Positions 1 to 6,158 are shown, counted from the stretch's first letter. The stretch: DNA of 9,732 nucleotides from an uncultured Archangium sp. (GCA_946479335.1 CAMLFP010000204.1:1-9732); one strand, 5' to 3'. Notes: generated from the sequence alone by a model not told the origin. Numbers and translations: made by a program.

Positions 1-83
1 TGTCGCCCGACGCCGGGAGCGCGCTGTGGCTCTTCGAGGCCACCGGGCGCGCGAGTGAAGTCACGGTGACCGGCTGCCAGTAG
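1..83 (+). CDS. 3' end of an unidentified protein gene (partial)
   Basis: Reading frame 3 is open from the window edge to a TAG at 81-83 and gives 26 residues, ending in EVTVTGCQ. The composition (DAG, ALWLFEATGR, a beta-strand-like TVTGC end) looks like the tail of an exported or surface protein of the kind common in this window, with a cysteine two residues before the end. Most of the gene lies outside, so no function can be given. It converges on the minus-strand lipoprotein gene that ends at 383. No clear intrinsic terminator with a T-run follows the stop. Confidence 0.5.
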   Translation, partial: SPDAGSALWLFEATGRASEVTVTGCQ

Positions 84-382
84 ACGGCGCGGCGAACGCA
101 CGCAGACATCGAAGGCGTGCCGCGAAGGGAGCGCGCCTTTCGCAGTTCGCGGCTCGCGCCCAAACCGCGTTGAGGTCGGAGCCACGCGGCGCGCGAGTCG
201 AACCGCGAGGGAGCGACCACCGACACCGCGTCGACGTCGAAGCCGCCCGATGACGTACACGAGTCGAGCTGCGGAGACCGCGCTCCGGCAGCTCGCCGCG
301 CGCGAGCATATTGCGTCGACGTCGGAGCGACTCGGCGCTCGCGTCGGTGACACGCACGAGCCGAGCCGCAGCACCGCCCTCG
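84..382 (-). repeat. Three decayed copies of the adjacent gene's 3' end; no intact gene
   Basis: This 299-base stretch has no convincing gene. Read on the minus strand it repeats, in eroded form, the last part of the lipoprotein gene ending at 383, which encodes VRVTD...GFDLDAVAVVNGELP. Copy A (about 283-370) keeps CGTGCGTGTCACCGAC, then TCCGACGTCGACGCA, and ends GGCGAGCTGCCGGAG, where the real gene has GGCGAGCTGCCGTAG. Copy B (about 208-282) keeps CTCGTGTACGTCATCGGG and GGCTTCGACGTCGACGCGG, and still reads GGFDVDAVSVV in one frame. Copy C (about 160-207) keeps GGCTCCGACCTCAACGCGG (GSDLNAV). On the plus strand the conserved core starts at 414 in the gene and at 313, 228 and 167 in the copies. 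The frames differ between copies, so this is not one continuous coding region. A decayed tandem duplication is the simplest reading. Confidence 0.6.
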
Positions 383-1030
383 CTACGGCAGCTCGCCGTT
401 CACCACCGCCACCGCGTCGAGGTCGAAGCCTCCGCCCGGCGCGGCGTAGAACGCGTTGGTGCCGGTGTCGGTGACGCGCACGAAGCGCACCCGCGTCAGG
501 CCGACGTCGGCGAGGTCGAAGCCATCTCCGCCCGCCACCGCGGGGTCGGTCGCGGAGACGCCGGTGGCCGGGTTCGCGTACACCGGGTGCAGCCCGGCGC
601 AGCCGCCGTCGCACACGAAGTCGCGCCACTCGACGCCGTCTTCGCTGACCGCGACGTCGCCCCGCTCGAGGAAGCCCCGGAAGCCATTCTCGAAGACCAG
701 CAGGTCGACGCCGGGGCCATCGATGGCGAGGAAGTCGGTGAACTCCAGCTCGATGACGCCCGCGCGGCCCAGCGACACCACGTCGGTGCTGCCCGCGGTG
801 TCGCCGCCGCCGCTCGGCGGGCCCAGCACCACGCCGGGCATGCGGTCTTGCCCGAAGCCCGCGCCTTCACCGGGCGTAAAGCGCGTCACCGCGTCGGCGT
901 AAGGGTCGAAGCCGCCATCGGAGACGCCGCGGTCGGGCAGACCTCCGTCGTGCGGCTCGGCCGCGTCGGGGAGAGACGCGACCGGGCCACACGCAGAGAA
1001 GACGACGAGCAGCAGCAGCGCCGCGCGCAC
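383..1030 (-). CDS. Predicted lipoprotein with C-terminal FDLDAVAVVN-type surface domain
   Basis: A 215-residue protein. The start GTG (1030-1028) follows directly on the TAA of the upstream gene (1033-1031), so the two are almost certainly cotranscribed and translationally coupled. Residues 1-14 form a short lipoprotein signal (hydrophobic stretch then FSAC, Cys14). A D/G/P-rich linker follows to about residue 43. The single domain from about 44 to 215 has ordered motifs: TPGEGAGFGQD (52-62), VLGPP, STDVVSLG (81-88), LEFTDF, VFENGF (112-117), AVSEDGVEW (127-135), a close cysteine pair C140/C144, FDLADVGL (171-178), and the final FDLDAVAVVN (202-211). I recognise this as a type of bacterial cell-surface protein, probably a beta-sandwich, with no assigned activity. 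Its position behind a cobalamin riboswitch suggests a B12-responsive surface role, perhaps ligand capture. That is inference. Decayed copies of its 3' end lie just downstream. Confidence 0.85.
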   Translation of the reverse strand: MRAALLLLVVFSACGPVASLPDAAEPHDGGLPDRGVSDGGFDPYADAVTRFTPGEGAGFGQDRMPGVVLGPPSGGGDTAGSTDVVSLGRAGVIELEFTDFLAIDGPGVDLLVFENGFRGFLERGDVAVSEDGVEWRDFVCDGGCAGLHPVYANPATGVSATDPAVAGGDGFDLADVGLTRVRFVRVTDTGTNAFYAAPGGGFDLDAVAVVNGELP

Positions 1031-2236
1031 TTACGGCACGACCTTGAGGAGCCGGGCGCCGGTGCGGTCTTGCACGCCGACCACCACGCCGCCGTCGTGG
1101 CCGGTGATGAAGAGCAGGCTGGTGCAGGTGTCGACCGCCTCCAGCATCGGCACCGCCGCGCCCGCGTCGATGGACGACCCGTCGAAGTTGAGCGGCAGGC
1201 GCTCCACGCGCACCGGCTTGTAGTTGACCGAGCGCAGGTACACCGCGTCGTCACCCACCCACGCGAGGCCGGCGAGACCATCGGCGCCGTCGAGCGGCAG
1301 CTCCGGCGCGCCCGTCAACGCGAACGAGGTGCGCCCGGAGAGCGCGCTCGCATACAGCGCGGGCGCCGCCGCGGTGACGTGGTTGTTGAAGCTGCCGTCG
1401 GCGTAGCCCAGCAGCAGCACTCCGTGGTCGGTGGCGGCCGTGTAGCCGCTGGCCCAGGTCGGGTCGAACTGCGCGAAGACGAAGGGGCCGGTGTCATCGA
1501 GCGCGTACACCCCCGCGCCGGTCGCCGCGCCGACGTCGAGGCTGTTGACGAGCCACGCGTCGCCGACGCTCGCCGCGGTGAAGTTGCCGGTGGCGCTGAC
1601 GTACTGCTGCCCGCCGTCGGTGGTCTCGTAGATGAAGAGCTCGCCCGAGTAGTCGAGCTTCGTGTACCCGGTCATCACCTGCGTGCCCTTCGTGACGACG
1701 AAGGGGCTGCCGAAGATGACCGCGCCCGCGTCGGTGTCTTCGGGAGAGCGGATGGGCATCGCCACGCCCGGCGCCAGCGTGGGCAGCGTGCCGAGGATGC
1801 GCAGTTGGTTGAGCGCGTTGAGGCCCCAGAAGGTGTCGCCCATCGCGCCGACGGCGATGAAGTCGCTGGGCATGTTGCCGTACATCGCCACCGTGGCGCC
1901 GTTGCGCAGCGCGAGCGTGCCCAGCGCGGGGTCGAGCGCGACGGTGCTGCAGTCGACGCCCGCATCGGCGGTGCCGCCGCCGGTCGCGCCGGAGCCTCCG
2001 CCGGTGACCGCTGAACCGCCGCCGGTGACGGCCGCACCGCCGCCCGTCGCGCCATCTCCGCCGCCGGTGGTCGCCGCGCCGCCGCCCACCTGCGCGGAGC
2101 CCCCGCCCGTCACGCCCGCACCGCCGCCCGTGAAGCCCACGCCTCCGCCGACGCCACCGTCATTGCCCGACGGCCCGGGGCACGCGCACAGCACGCACGC
2201 GCTCAACACGACAAACGACACTCTCAAGGTCTGCAT
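1031..2236 (-). CDS. B12-riboswitch-controlled lipoprotein with TGGG heptad repeats
   Basis: A 401-residue protein if it starts at the ATG 2236-2234. That ATG has a GGAG Shine-Dalgarno five bases upstream (2245-2242), whereas the GTG at 2242 would overlap this ribosome site. The signal region carries two candidate lipidation cysteines, LSAC (Cys14) and LCAC (Cys19). Residues about 29-91 are nine seven-residue units of the type TGGGSAV, a flexible spacer typical of myxobacterial surface lipoproteins. From Cys96 to the end there is a beta-rich globular domain with repeating aspartate/glycine turns (DDTGPFVFAQFD, GVLLLGYADGSF, GLAGLAWVGDDAVYL, SLLFITGHDGGVVVGVQD). This could be a beta-propeller, but no family is recognised with certainty. 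Bacteroidota use the B12-binding propeller lipoprotein BtuG in B12-riboswitch loci, so a similar role is conceivable. No sequence identity to BtuG is claimed. It is first in a two-gene unit with the lipoprotein at 383-1030. Confidence 0.85.
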   Translation of the reverse strand: MQTLRVSFVVLSACVLCACPGPSGNDGGVGGGVGFTGGGAGVTGGGSAQVGGGAATTGGGDGATGGGAAVTGGGSAVTGGGSGATGGGTADAGVDCSTVALDPALGTLALRNGATVAMYGNMPSDFIAVGAMGDTFWGLNALNQLRILGTLPTLAPGVAMPIRSPEDTDAGAVIFGSPFVVTKGTQVMTGYTKLDYSGELFIYETTDGGQQYVSATGNFTAASVGDAWLVNSLDVGAATGAGVYALDDTGPFVFAQFDPTWASGYTAATDHGVLLLGYADGSFNNHVTAAAPALYASALSGRTSFALTGAPELPLDGADGLAGLAWVGDDAVYLRSVNYKPVRVERLPLNFDGSSIDAGAAVPMLEAVDTCTSLLFITGHDGGVVVGVQDRTGARLLKVVP

Positions 2237-2247
2237 TGACACTCCAG

Positions 2248-2266
2248 TGAGCCGCCCTCGGGCTCA
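2248..2266 (-). promoter_or_regulatory. Hairpin next to the lipoprotein ribosome site (expression platform candidate)
   Basis: On the minus strand TGAGCC (2266-2261) pairs with GGCTCA (2253-2248) around a seven-base loop. The stem ends two bases before the GGAG Shine-Dalgarno (2245-2242) of the lipoprotein gene, and there is no T-run. A stem here, between the cobalamin aptamer and the ribosome site, fits translational rather than terminator control. The switching partner is not resolved by eye. Confidence 0.4.
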
Positions 2267-2284
2267 GGACTATGGGTGAACTCC

Positions 2285-2412
2285 ACCGTCGTCGAAGTGT
2301 CGGACTCGCAGGCCAATTCCTGCATACCGTTGCGGGGCAGCGCCGGACTCTCACCGGCTTCCTTCGGGCGACGACGCGGCGGGCTTTCTCACCGCGCGCG
2401 CGAAGCGTCAAT
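2285..2412 (-). ncRNA. Cobalamin (B12) riboswitch
   Basis: The minus-strand leader of the lipoprotein gene contains the conserved core of the cobalamin riboswitch. In order it shows GGAAGCCGGTGAGAGTCCGGC, where GCCGG/CCGGC pair around a TGAGAGT loop (2358-2342); the B12 box region CTGCCCCGCAAC followed by GGTA (2340-2327); a short stem GCAGG/CCTGC (2323-2319 with 2312-2308); and the 3' element GCGAGTCCGACAC (2309-2297). The 5' arm with GCGGTGAGAAAGCCC begins near 2393. The outer boundaries are approximate because the closing P1 stem is not obvious. The aptamer ends about 50 bases before the lipoprotein ATG. B12 riboswitches normally lower expression of B12 uptake or synthesis genes when adenosyl- or methylcobalamin is plentiful, so the two downstream lipoproteins are predicted to be made under B12 shortage. 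Confidence 0.88.
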
Positions 2413-2433
2413 CAACTTGGTATGTGCGCCCTC

Positions 2434-3156
2434 ATGGGACGCATCTTCGAGACCCGTAAGCACACGATGTTCGCGCGCTGGAACAAGATGGCGAAGGCCT
2501 TCACGCGCGTGAGCAAGGAGATCACCATCGCCGTCAAGGCCGGTGGCACTGATCCGCACTCCAACCCGGCCCTGCGCCGCGCCATCCAGAACGCGCGCCA
2601 CGCCAACATGCCCAAAGACAAGGTCGACGCCGCCATCAAGCGCGCCGCCGGGCAAGACCAGAAGGACTACGAGACCATCATCTACGAAGGCTACGGGCCG
2701 CACGGCATCGCCGTCATCGTGGAGACCGCCACCGACAACGTGGTGCGCACGGTCGCCAACATCCGCAGCCACTTCAAGAAGGGCGGCGGCAACATGGGCA
2801 ACGCGGGCGCCGTCGGCTTCATGTTCAAGAAGATGGGCGTCTTCCGCCTCGACCCCGCGGGCATCGACGCCGACGCGCTGGAGCTCGACCTCATCGACTT
2901 CGGCCTCCAGGAACTCGGCGAAGGTCAGGGTGAGAAGGGCGAGAAGCAGCTCATCATCCGCTGTGACTTCCCCGACTTCGGCAAGCTGCAGCACGCCCTC
3001 GAGGAGCGGAAGCTGAACGTGCTGGCCACCTCGGTGGAGTACGTCGCGCAGACGCCGGTCGACCTGCCCGCCGACCAGGCCAAGGAGGTGCTGGAGATGG
3101 TGGACCTGCTCGAGCAGGACGACGACGTGCAGAACGTCTTCCACGCCCTGGCGTGA
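2434..3156 (+). CDS. YebC/PmpR/TACO1 family protein
   Basis: A 240-residue protein from the ATG at 2434, chosen because MGRIFETRK fits the family N-terminus (MGR/MAGH...RK). The frame is open further upstream, but that part is antisense to a riboswitch. Another ATG at 2422 would add only MCAL. No good Shine-Dalgarno is visible. Family hallmarks are [80 protein letters not shown], GSVxYMF-like [13 protein letters not shown], and the acidic end [14 protein letters not shown]. The length matches the family (about 240-250). The sequence resembles the MGR...WNxMAKAFTR variant common in Bacteroidota more than the E. coli MAGHSKW form. Members were long annotated as transcriptional regulators. More recent work on YebC and TACO1 ties the family to translation, helping ribosomes through difficult stretches such as polyproline. 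It acts in the cytoplasm. It converges on the carbonic anhydrase gene with six bases between stops. Confidence 0.95.
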   Translation: MGRIFETRKHTMFARWNKMAKAFTRVSKEITIAVKAGGTDPHSNPALRRAIQNARHANMPKDKVDAAIKRAAGQDQKDYETIIYEGYGPHGIAVIVETATDNVVRTVANIRSHFKKGGGNMGNAGAVGFMFKKMGVFRLDPAGIDADALELDLIDFGLQELGEGQGEKGEKQLIIRCDFPDFGKLQHALEERKLNVLATSVEYVAQTPVDLPADQAKEVLEMVDLLEQDDDVQNVFHALA

Positions 3157-3169
3157 GCGCCCTCAGGGC
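3145..3169. terminator. Hairpin spanning both convergent stop codons (candidate bidirectional terminator)
   Basis: GCCCT-GGCG (3145-3153) pairs with CGCC (3158-3161) and AGGGC (3165-3169) around a TGAG loop, with a three-base bulge on one side. The yebC-family stop codon lies in the loop and the carbonic anhydrase stop in the bulge. There is no T-run on either side, so it is at best a weak or factor-assisted terminator. It is the only structure available in a six-base intergenic gap. Confidence 0.35.
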
Positions 3170-3795
3170 AGCGGCTTCAACGTCTCGTCGCTGGTGTCGA
3201 TGAGCAGCTCCTTCACCAGCAGCTCGCCGTCGGCGATGCGCTTCGCGATGGCGGGCCGGGCGAGGAACGCGGCCCACTGCGCCGGGCGCTGGTCGACCAT
3301 CTGCGCCAGCGCCGGGTACTTCGCGCGCGCCGAGGGGTCGTTGGCCACCGCCTCCGCCGCGCACTCGGTGTGGCGCGTCAGCACCACCACCTTCACGCCG
3401 TTGTTCACCGCGAGCTCCAGCATGTCGCCCTCTTCGGGGCCCATCACCGAGCCGGCGGTGCGCAGCACGTAGGCGTTGCGCCGCGTGTCGCCGCTCAGCT
3501 CGTTGGTGTCGATGCGCGCGTCCATGCAGACCAGCATCGCCACCACCGGGTGCCACGTCGACCGGGGGAAGCGGTGGCGCACCGCCGAGGCCAGCCCGTT
3601 CTGCCGCTGGAACTCCTCCCACACCTCGGCAGCGGTCAGCGCCTCGCCATGGCCGAAGTCGTACGCGTGGAGGTGGTCCTGGAAGCGGTAGCCCAGGTTC
3701 ACCAGCGCGCCCCCCACGAGGAACTGCACGCGCGGCACGGCCAGCGGCGCGAGGCACGCCAGCACCACCCCGGCGATGACGAGGCGTCGTCTCAT
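3163..3795 (-). CDS. Membrane-anchored beta-class carbonic anhydrase
   Basis: A 210-residue protein. Its ATG (3795-3793) overlaps the TGA of the 23-heme gene as ATGA, and AGGAAG sits just upstream. The frame remains open far upstream, but only as a shadow of the cytochrome gene. Residues 2-34 contain a basic start and hydrophobic segment (LVIAGVVLACLAPLAV), so the enzyme is predicted to be exported or anchored facing the periplasm. The beta-carbonic anhydrase zinc site is intact: C90 in CMDAR with the Asp92-Arg94 dyad, and H142/C145 in RHTEC. RTAGS (112-116) corresponds to the family RNAG-like motif, and WHPVVAMLVC precedes the first ligand. Members interconvert CO2 and bicarbonate. It is the last gene of the cytochrome operon, so it probably acts in the same compartment, perhaps buffering protons released by quinol oxidation or supplying CO2/bicarbonate. 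That role is inference. Confidence 0.9.
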   Translation of the reverse strand: MRRRLVIAGVVLACLAPLAVPRVQFLVGGALVNLGYRFQDHLHAYDFGHGEALTAAEVWEEFQRQNGLASAVRHRFPRSTWHPVVAMLVCMDARIDTNELSGDTRRNAYVLRTAGSVMGPEEGDMLELAVNNGVKVVVLTRHTECAAEAVANDPSARAKYPALAQMVDQRPAQWAAFLARPAIAKRIADGELLVKELLIDTSDETLKPLP

Positions 3796-5288
3796 GGCTT
3801 CCTGAAGAGGTGACAGCTGGCGCACTGCTTCGGCAGCGTCGGGTGGTTCTCCTTCGGCAACGTCTTGTGACACGCGAGGCAGCTCTGCGGCCCGAAGCCG
3901 GGCTCCGGCGGGTGTGGCGCGTGACAGCTGGTGCACTTCTCGGCGTGCTTCGCCACCTGGTGCAGGCCGCCCAACGACTTCAGCTCGTGGCACTGCGCGC
4001 AGCTCTTCATCGTCACGCGCCCGGAGTGGTCTTCGTGACACTCGGCGCAGCGCGTCTGGTGCGCGACCTGCGTGGGCTTCACGTCTTCGTGGCAGGCGAG
4101 GCACGGCTTCACCGGCGCCGTGGTGTCGTGCGGCAGCCCCGCGTGACACGTCACGCAGTCGGCGTGGCCCGCGTTGCGCGCCGTCTTCGTCAGCTGCTCC
4201 TGGTGGCACTGCTTGCACAGGCCCGGCTTCGGCTTGCCGACGTGTGGCTCGTGACACGAATCGCACGTCACCGTCGCCGCGTGCACCACGTCCTGCTTGA
4301 ACGGCCCGCCGGAGTGACAGGCGGTGCACGGCCGCGCGAGCGCGCTCTCCACCTCTGGCGCGTGCGGCGGGTGACAGCCGATGCACGCCTGCTCCGCGGG
4401 CTGCGCGCCGGGCACGCCCTCCGCGGGCGTCTTGGGGTGCGTCACCTGCACCTTCTTGTGACACGAGAGGCACGCCACCGGCGCGGCCTGCTTCACGTGC
4501 GGCTGGTGACAGCCCACGCAGCTGTGCACGTCATCGGCCAGCACCGGCTTGTTGGTGTGGCAGGTGGTGCACGCCTTCACCGCCGACTTCACGAAGGTGT
4601 GCGGGGTGTGGCAGCTCCCGCAGCCGGTGTGCCCGTTGGCGAAGAGCGCCTCCGGCTCCACGCGCCCTGACGCCGGCACCTTCGAGGTCGCGTGGCACGT
4701 GAGGCACTGCTGGCTCGCCACCGCCGCCTTCGTGTGGTGCGGGTGACACGCCATGCAGGTGCCGGCCATCGTCGACGCCTTGAAGCCGTGCTTCACCTCG
4801 ACGTCGTGGCACGTGCGGCAGTCGGCGGCCTGCGTGAAGGGCTCGAGGTGCGGCCGGTGACACGCCACGCACTGCTGCGCGTGCACCTCGATGCCCGGCT
4901 TCCCCTCCATCGGCTCACGGTGACAGTCGAGGCAGCGCCACTTCTCGAAGCGCTGGCCCACCGCCGCGGTGAAGGGGTGGCAGGTGAAGCAGCTCATCTT
5001 CTGCTTCTCGTTGAGCGGGTGGTGCTGCTCGCTCTGCGCCTCGTGGCATGTCGCGCACACCTCGGTGCCGGGCAGCGAGAAGCCGCCGTCGTCGAGCGCG
5101 TGACAGTTGGTGCACTGGAGCTGCTTTTCCCCCTTCAAGCCCAGGTGCGCGACGTGCCCCGGCGTGTAGCGCGCCAGCTGGTACTTCCCGGAGATGTGCA
5201 CCGGCGCGTCCTGCGGGTCTTCCGCCACCACACCGCACGCCGCCGCCACCATCGCCACCGCGGCGAACGCCCACGCGCGACGCTTCAC
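3792..5288 (-). CDS. 23-heme c-type cytochrome lipoprotein (paired-CXXCH repeats)
   Basis: A 498-residue protein starting at GTG (5288-5286), which overlaps the previous gene's TGA as GTGA, with GGGAAG upstream. Residues 1-18 form a lipoprotein signal (AFAAVAMVAAAC, Cys18). I count 23 CXXCH motifs, with first cysteines at 59, 78, 100, 119, 140, 157, 178, 195, 223, 240, 257, 273, 302, 321, 342, 358, 378, 396, 414, 430, 452, 470 and 489. From 140 to 474 they form nine two-heme modules of about 34-45 residues. Most modules have a PH or similar histidine just after the first motif (CHRPH, CHPHH, CHTPH, CHQPH, CHPPH, CHEPH, CHAPH), which supplies second axial ligands. This matches the doubled-CXXCH/cytochrome c3-like class. 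It probably passes electrons across the periplasm, between the NapC-like quinol oxidase and the outer-membrane partner. Whether it faces the periplasm or the outside is not fixed by sequence. The gene ends in an ATGA overlap with the carbonic anhydrase. Confidence 0.93.
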   Translation of the reverse strand: MKRRAWAFAAVAMVAAACGVVAEDPQDAPVHISGKYQLARYTPGHVAHLGLKGEKQLQCTNCHALDDGGFSLPGTEVCATCHEAQSEQHHPLNEKQKMSCFTCHPFTAAVGQRFEKWRCLDCHREPMEGKPGIEVHAQQCVACHRPHLEPFTQAADCRTCHDVEVKHGFKASTMAGTCMACHPHHTKAAVASQQCLTCHATSKVPASGRVEPEALFANGHTGCGSCHTPHTFVKSAVKACTTCHTNKPVLADDVHSCVGCHQPHVKQAAPVACLSCHKKVQVTHPKTPAEGVPGAQPAEQACIGCHPPHAPEVESALARPCTACHSGGPFKQDVVHAATVTCDSCHEPHVGKPKPGLCKQCHQEQLTKTARNAGHADCVTCHAGLPHDTTAPVKPCLACHEDVKPTQVAHQTRCAECHEDHSGRVTMKSCAQCHELKSLGGLHQVAKHAEKCTSCHAPHPPEPGFGPQSCLACHKTLPKENHPTLPKQCASCHLFRKP

Positions 5289-5512
5289 GGGCGCTTCCCG
5301 CGCGCGGCCTCAGCGGCGATGGACAGCCCGAAGAAGAGACACGCCGTCACCCCGAAGCCCTGCGCCAGCGACATCGACGCCACCACCGGCAGCGCGCGGC
5401 CCGACAGCACGCCCCACACCATCAACGAGAGCGCGAGGAGGCCCAGCACGCAGGCCACGCGCAGCATGCGCTCCGTCGGCCACTTCGCGAGCAGCCTGAG
5501 CAGCCGGTGCAT
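5285..5512 (-). CDS. Small two-helix membrane protein in cytochrome operon
   Basis: A 75-residue protein. The ATG (5512-5510) directly follows the TAG of the NapC-like gene, and a strong GGAGG lies eight bases upstream, so it is a real coupled gene. A basic amphipathic start (MHRLLRLLAKWPTERMLR) leads to two hydrophobic helices at about 17-36 and 45-66, then a short basic tail (RGKRP). By the positive-inside rule both ends would be cytoplasmic, with a short periplasmic turn (SGRALPV). There are no heme motifs and no known catalytic residues. I do not recognise the family. Its place between the quinol-side tetraheme protein and the 23-heme cytochrome suggests an accessory or assembly subunit of the inner-membrane part of the conduit. 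It overlaps the following start by four bases. Confidence 0.8.
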   Translation of the reverse strand: MHRLLRLLAKWPTERMLRVACVLGLLALSLMVWGVLSGRALPVVASMSLAQGFGVTACLFFGLSIAAEAARGKRP

Positions 5513-6145
5513 CTAGAGCTCCTCCGGGCGCTTGCTGAAGGGGTGCGCCACGCCGTGACAGCCGGCTGACGCGCACGAGATGGAGCCCGTCGACAACGCC
5601 TCCGACGCCGCCATGTGCTCGCGCACGTTCTGGAAGCTGGCCAGCGACCCGGAGTGGCACTGCTGGCAATTCTGGTTCGGGAACGGCTCGGCGATGCGCA
5701 CCTCGGCGAGGAACTTGTCGAGCGGCCAGCTCCGGTAGCCGCGCAGGTAGTAGTTGTAGACGTGCGACATGCCCTTCAACTTGGTGAGCGGGTAGCCCAG
5801 CATCCCGTAGTTGGCGTGGCAGGTGTAACAGGGGTGGCCGCCCATCAACTTGTTGTGGCTGTGCCGCGCGGCGAGCCCGGCGCTGTGCGGGTCGGCGAGG
5901 TCGGCCACGTGCGCCTCCATCACGTGGCAGGAGCCGCAGAAGTCGCGCTCGGTGGTGCGCTCCATGCCCGACGCGGTGGTGGCCACCGCCGCGATGAAGG
6001 GGAAGATGGCGAGCCCCAGCAGCAGCTGCAGCCGCACGCCCGGCGTCAGCGCCGGCCGGCGCACGAGGTAGTGCACGAGCAGGAGCGCTGCGATGAACGC
6101 AGTGCCCACCGCCAACGCGCCCGCCGGTGTCGCCAGACTTCCCAT
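5513..6145 (-). CDS. NapC/NirT/NrfH-type tetraheme membrane cytochrome
   Basis: A 210-residue protein with two N-terminal hydrophobic helices (about 8-28 and 38-59) and a periplasmic heme domain. Heme motifs are CGSCH (70-74), CYTCH (106-110), CQQCH (160-164) and a fourth, atypical CX4CH site, CASAGCH (191-197). Met76 in CGSCHVM matches the CXXCHxM arrangement of heme 1 in NrfH. The spacing HxHNKLMGGHPCYTCHANYG and the TKLKGMSHVY segment are typical of the family. Members oxidise menaquinol or ubiquinol and hand electrons to periplasmic or surface partners, here presumably the multiheme proteins of the same operon. The ATG (6145-6143) lies 13 bases after the decaheme stop and has no clear Shine-Dalgarno, so translation may depend on coupling. 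Most NapC/NrfH proteins have one N-terminal helix, so the second is noteworthy. Confidence 0.9.
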   Translation of the reverse strand: MGSLATPAGALAVGTAFIAALLLVHYLVRRPALTPGVRLQLLLGLAIFPFIAAVATTASGMERTTERDFCGSCHVMEAHVADLADPHSAGLAARHSHNKLMGGHPCYTCHANYGMLGYPLTKLKGMSHVYNYYLRGYRSWPLDKFLAEVRIAEPFPNQNCQQCHSGSLASFQNVREHMAASEALSTGSISCASAGCHGVAHPFSKRPEEL

Positions 6146-6158
6146 GCGCTGCGCGAGC

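Noticed and set aside
311..2014. Long plus-strand open frame of 567 codons opposite the two lipoprotein genes
   Set aside because: The product is an Arg/Ala/Val/His-rich string without motifs. It is the antisense shadow of GC-rich genes with clear signal peptides and ordered domains on the minus strand.
1960..2160. CRISPR array or non-coding satellite in the GGG-repeat region
   Set aside because: The repeats are 21 bases, in frame, with no unique spacers. They encode a glycine-rich linker within an intact gene.
1031..2236. Naming the TGGG lipoprotein BtuG
   Set aside because: The B12 riboswitch and beta-rich composition fit, but no diagnostic BtuG motifs can be read, so a gene symbol is not justified.
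2272..2433. N-terminal extension of the YebC-family protein by 54 residues
   Set aside because: The extension is encoded by DNA that is the complement of the conserved B12 riboswitch. Known family members begin at the MGR/MAGH position.
3163..4473. Carbonic anhydrase extended upstream into a 436-residue fusion
   Set aside because: The extra N-terminal part is a different-frame reading of the 23-heme gene and has no domain sense. The ATG at 3795 gives a clean signal segment and an ATGA coupling.
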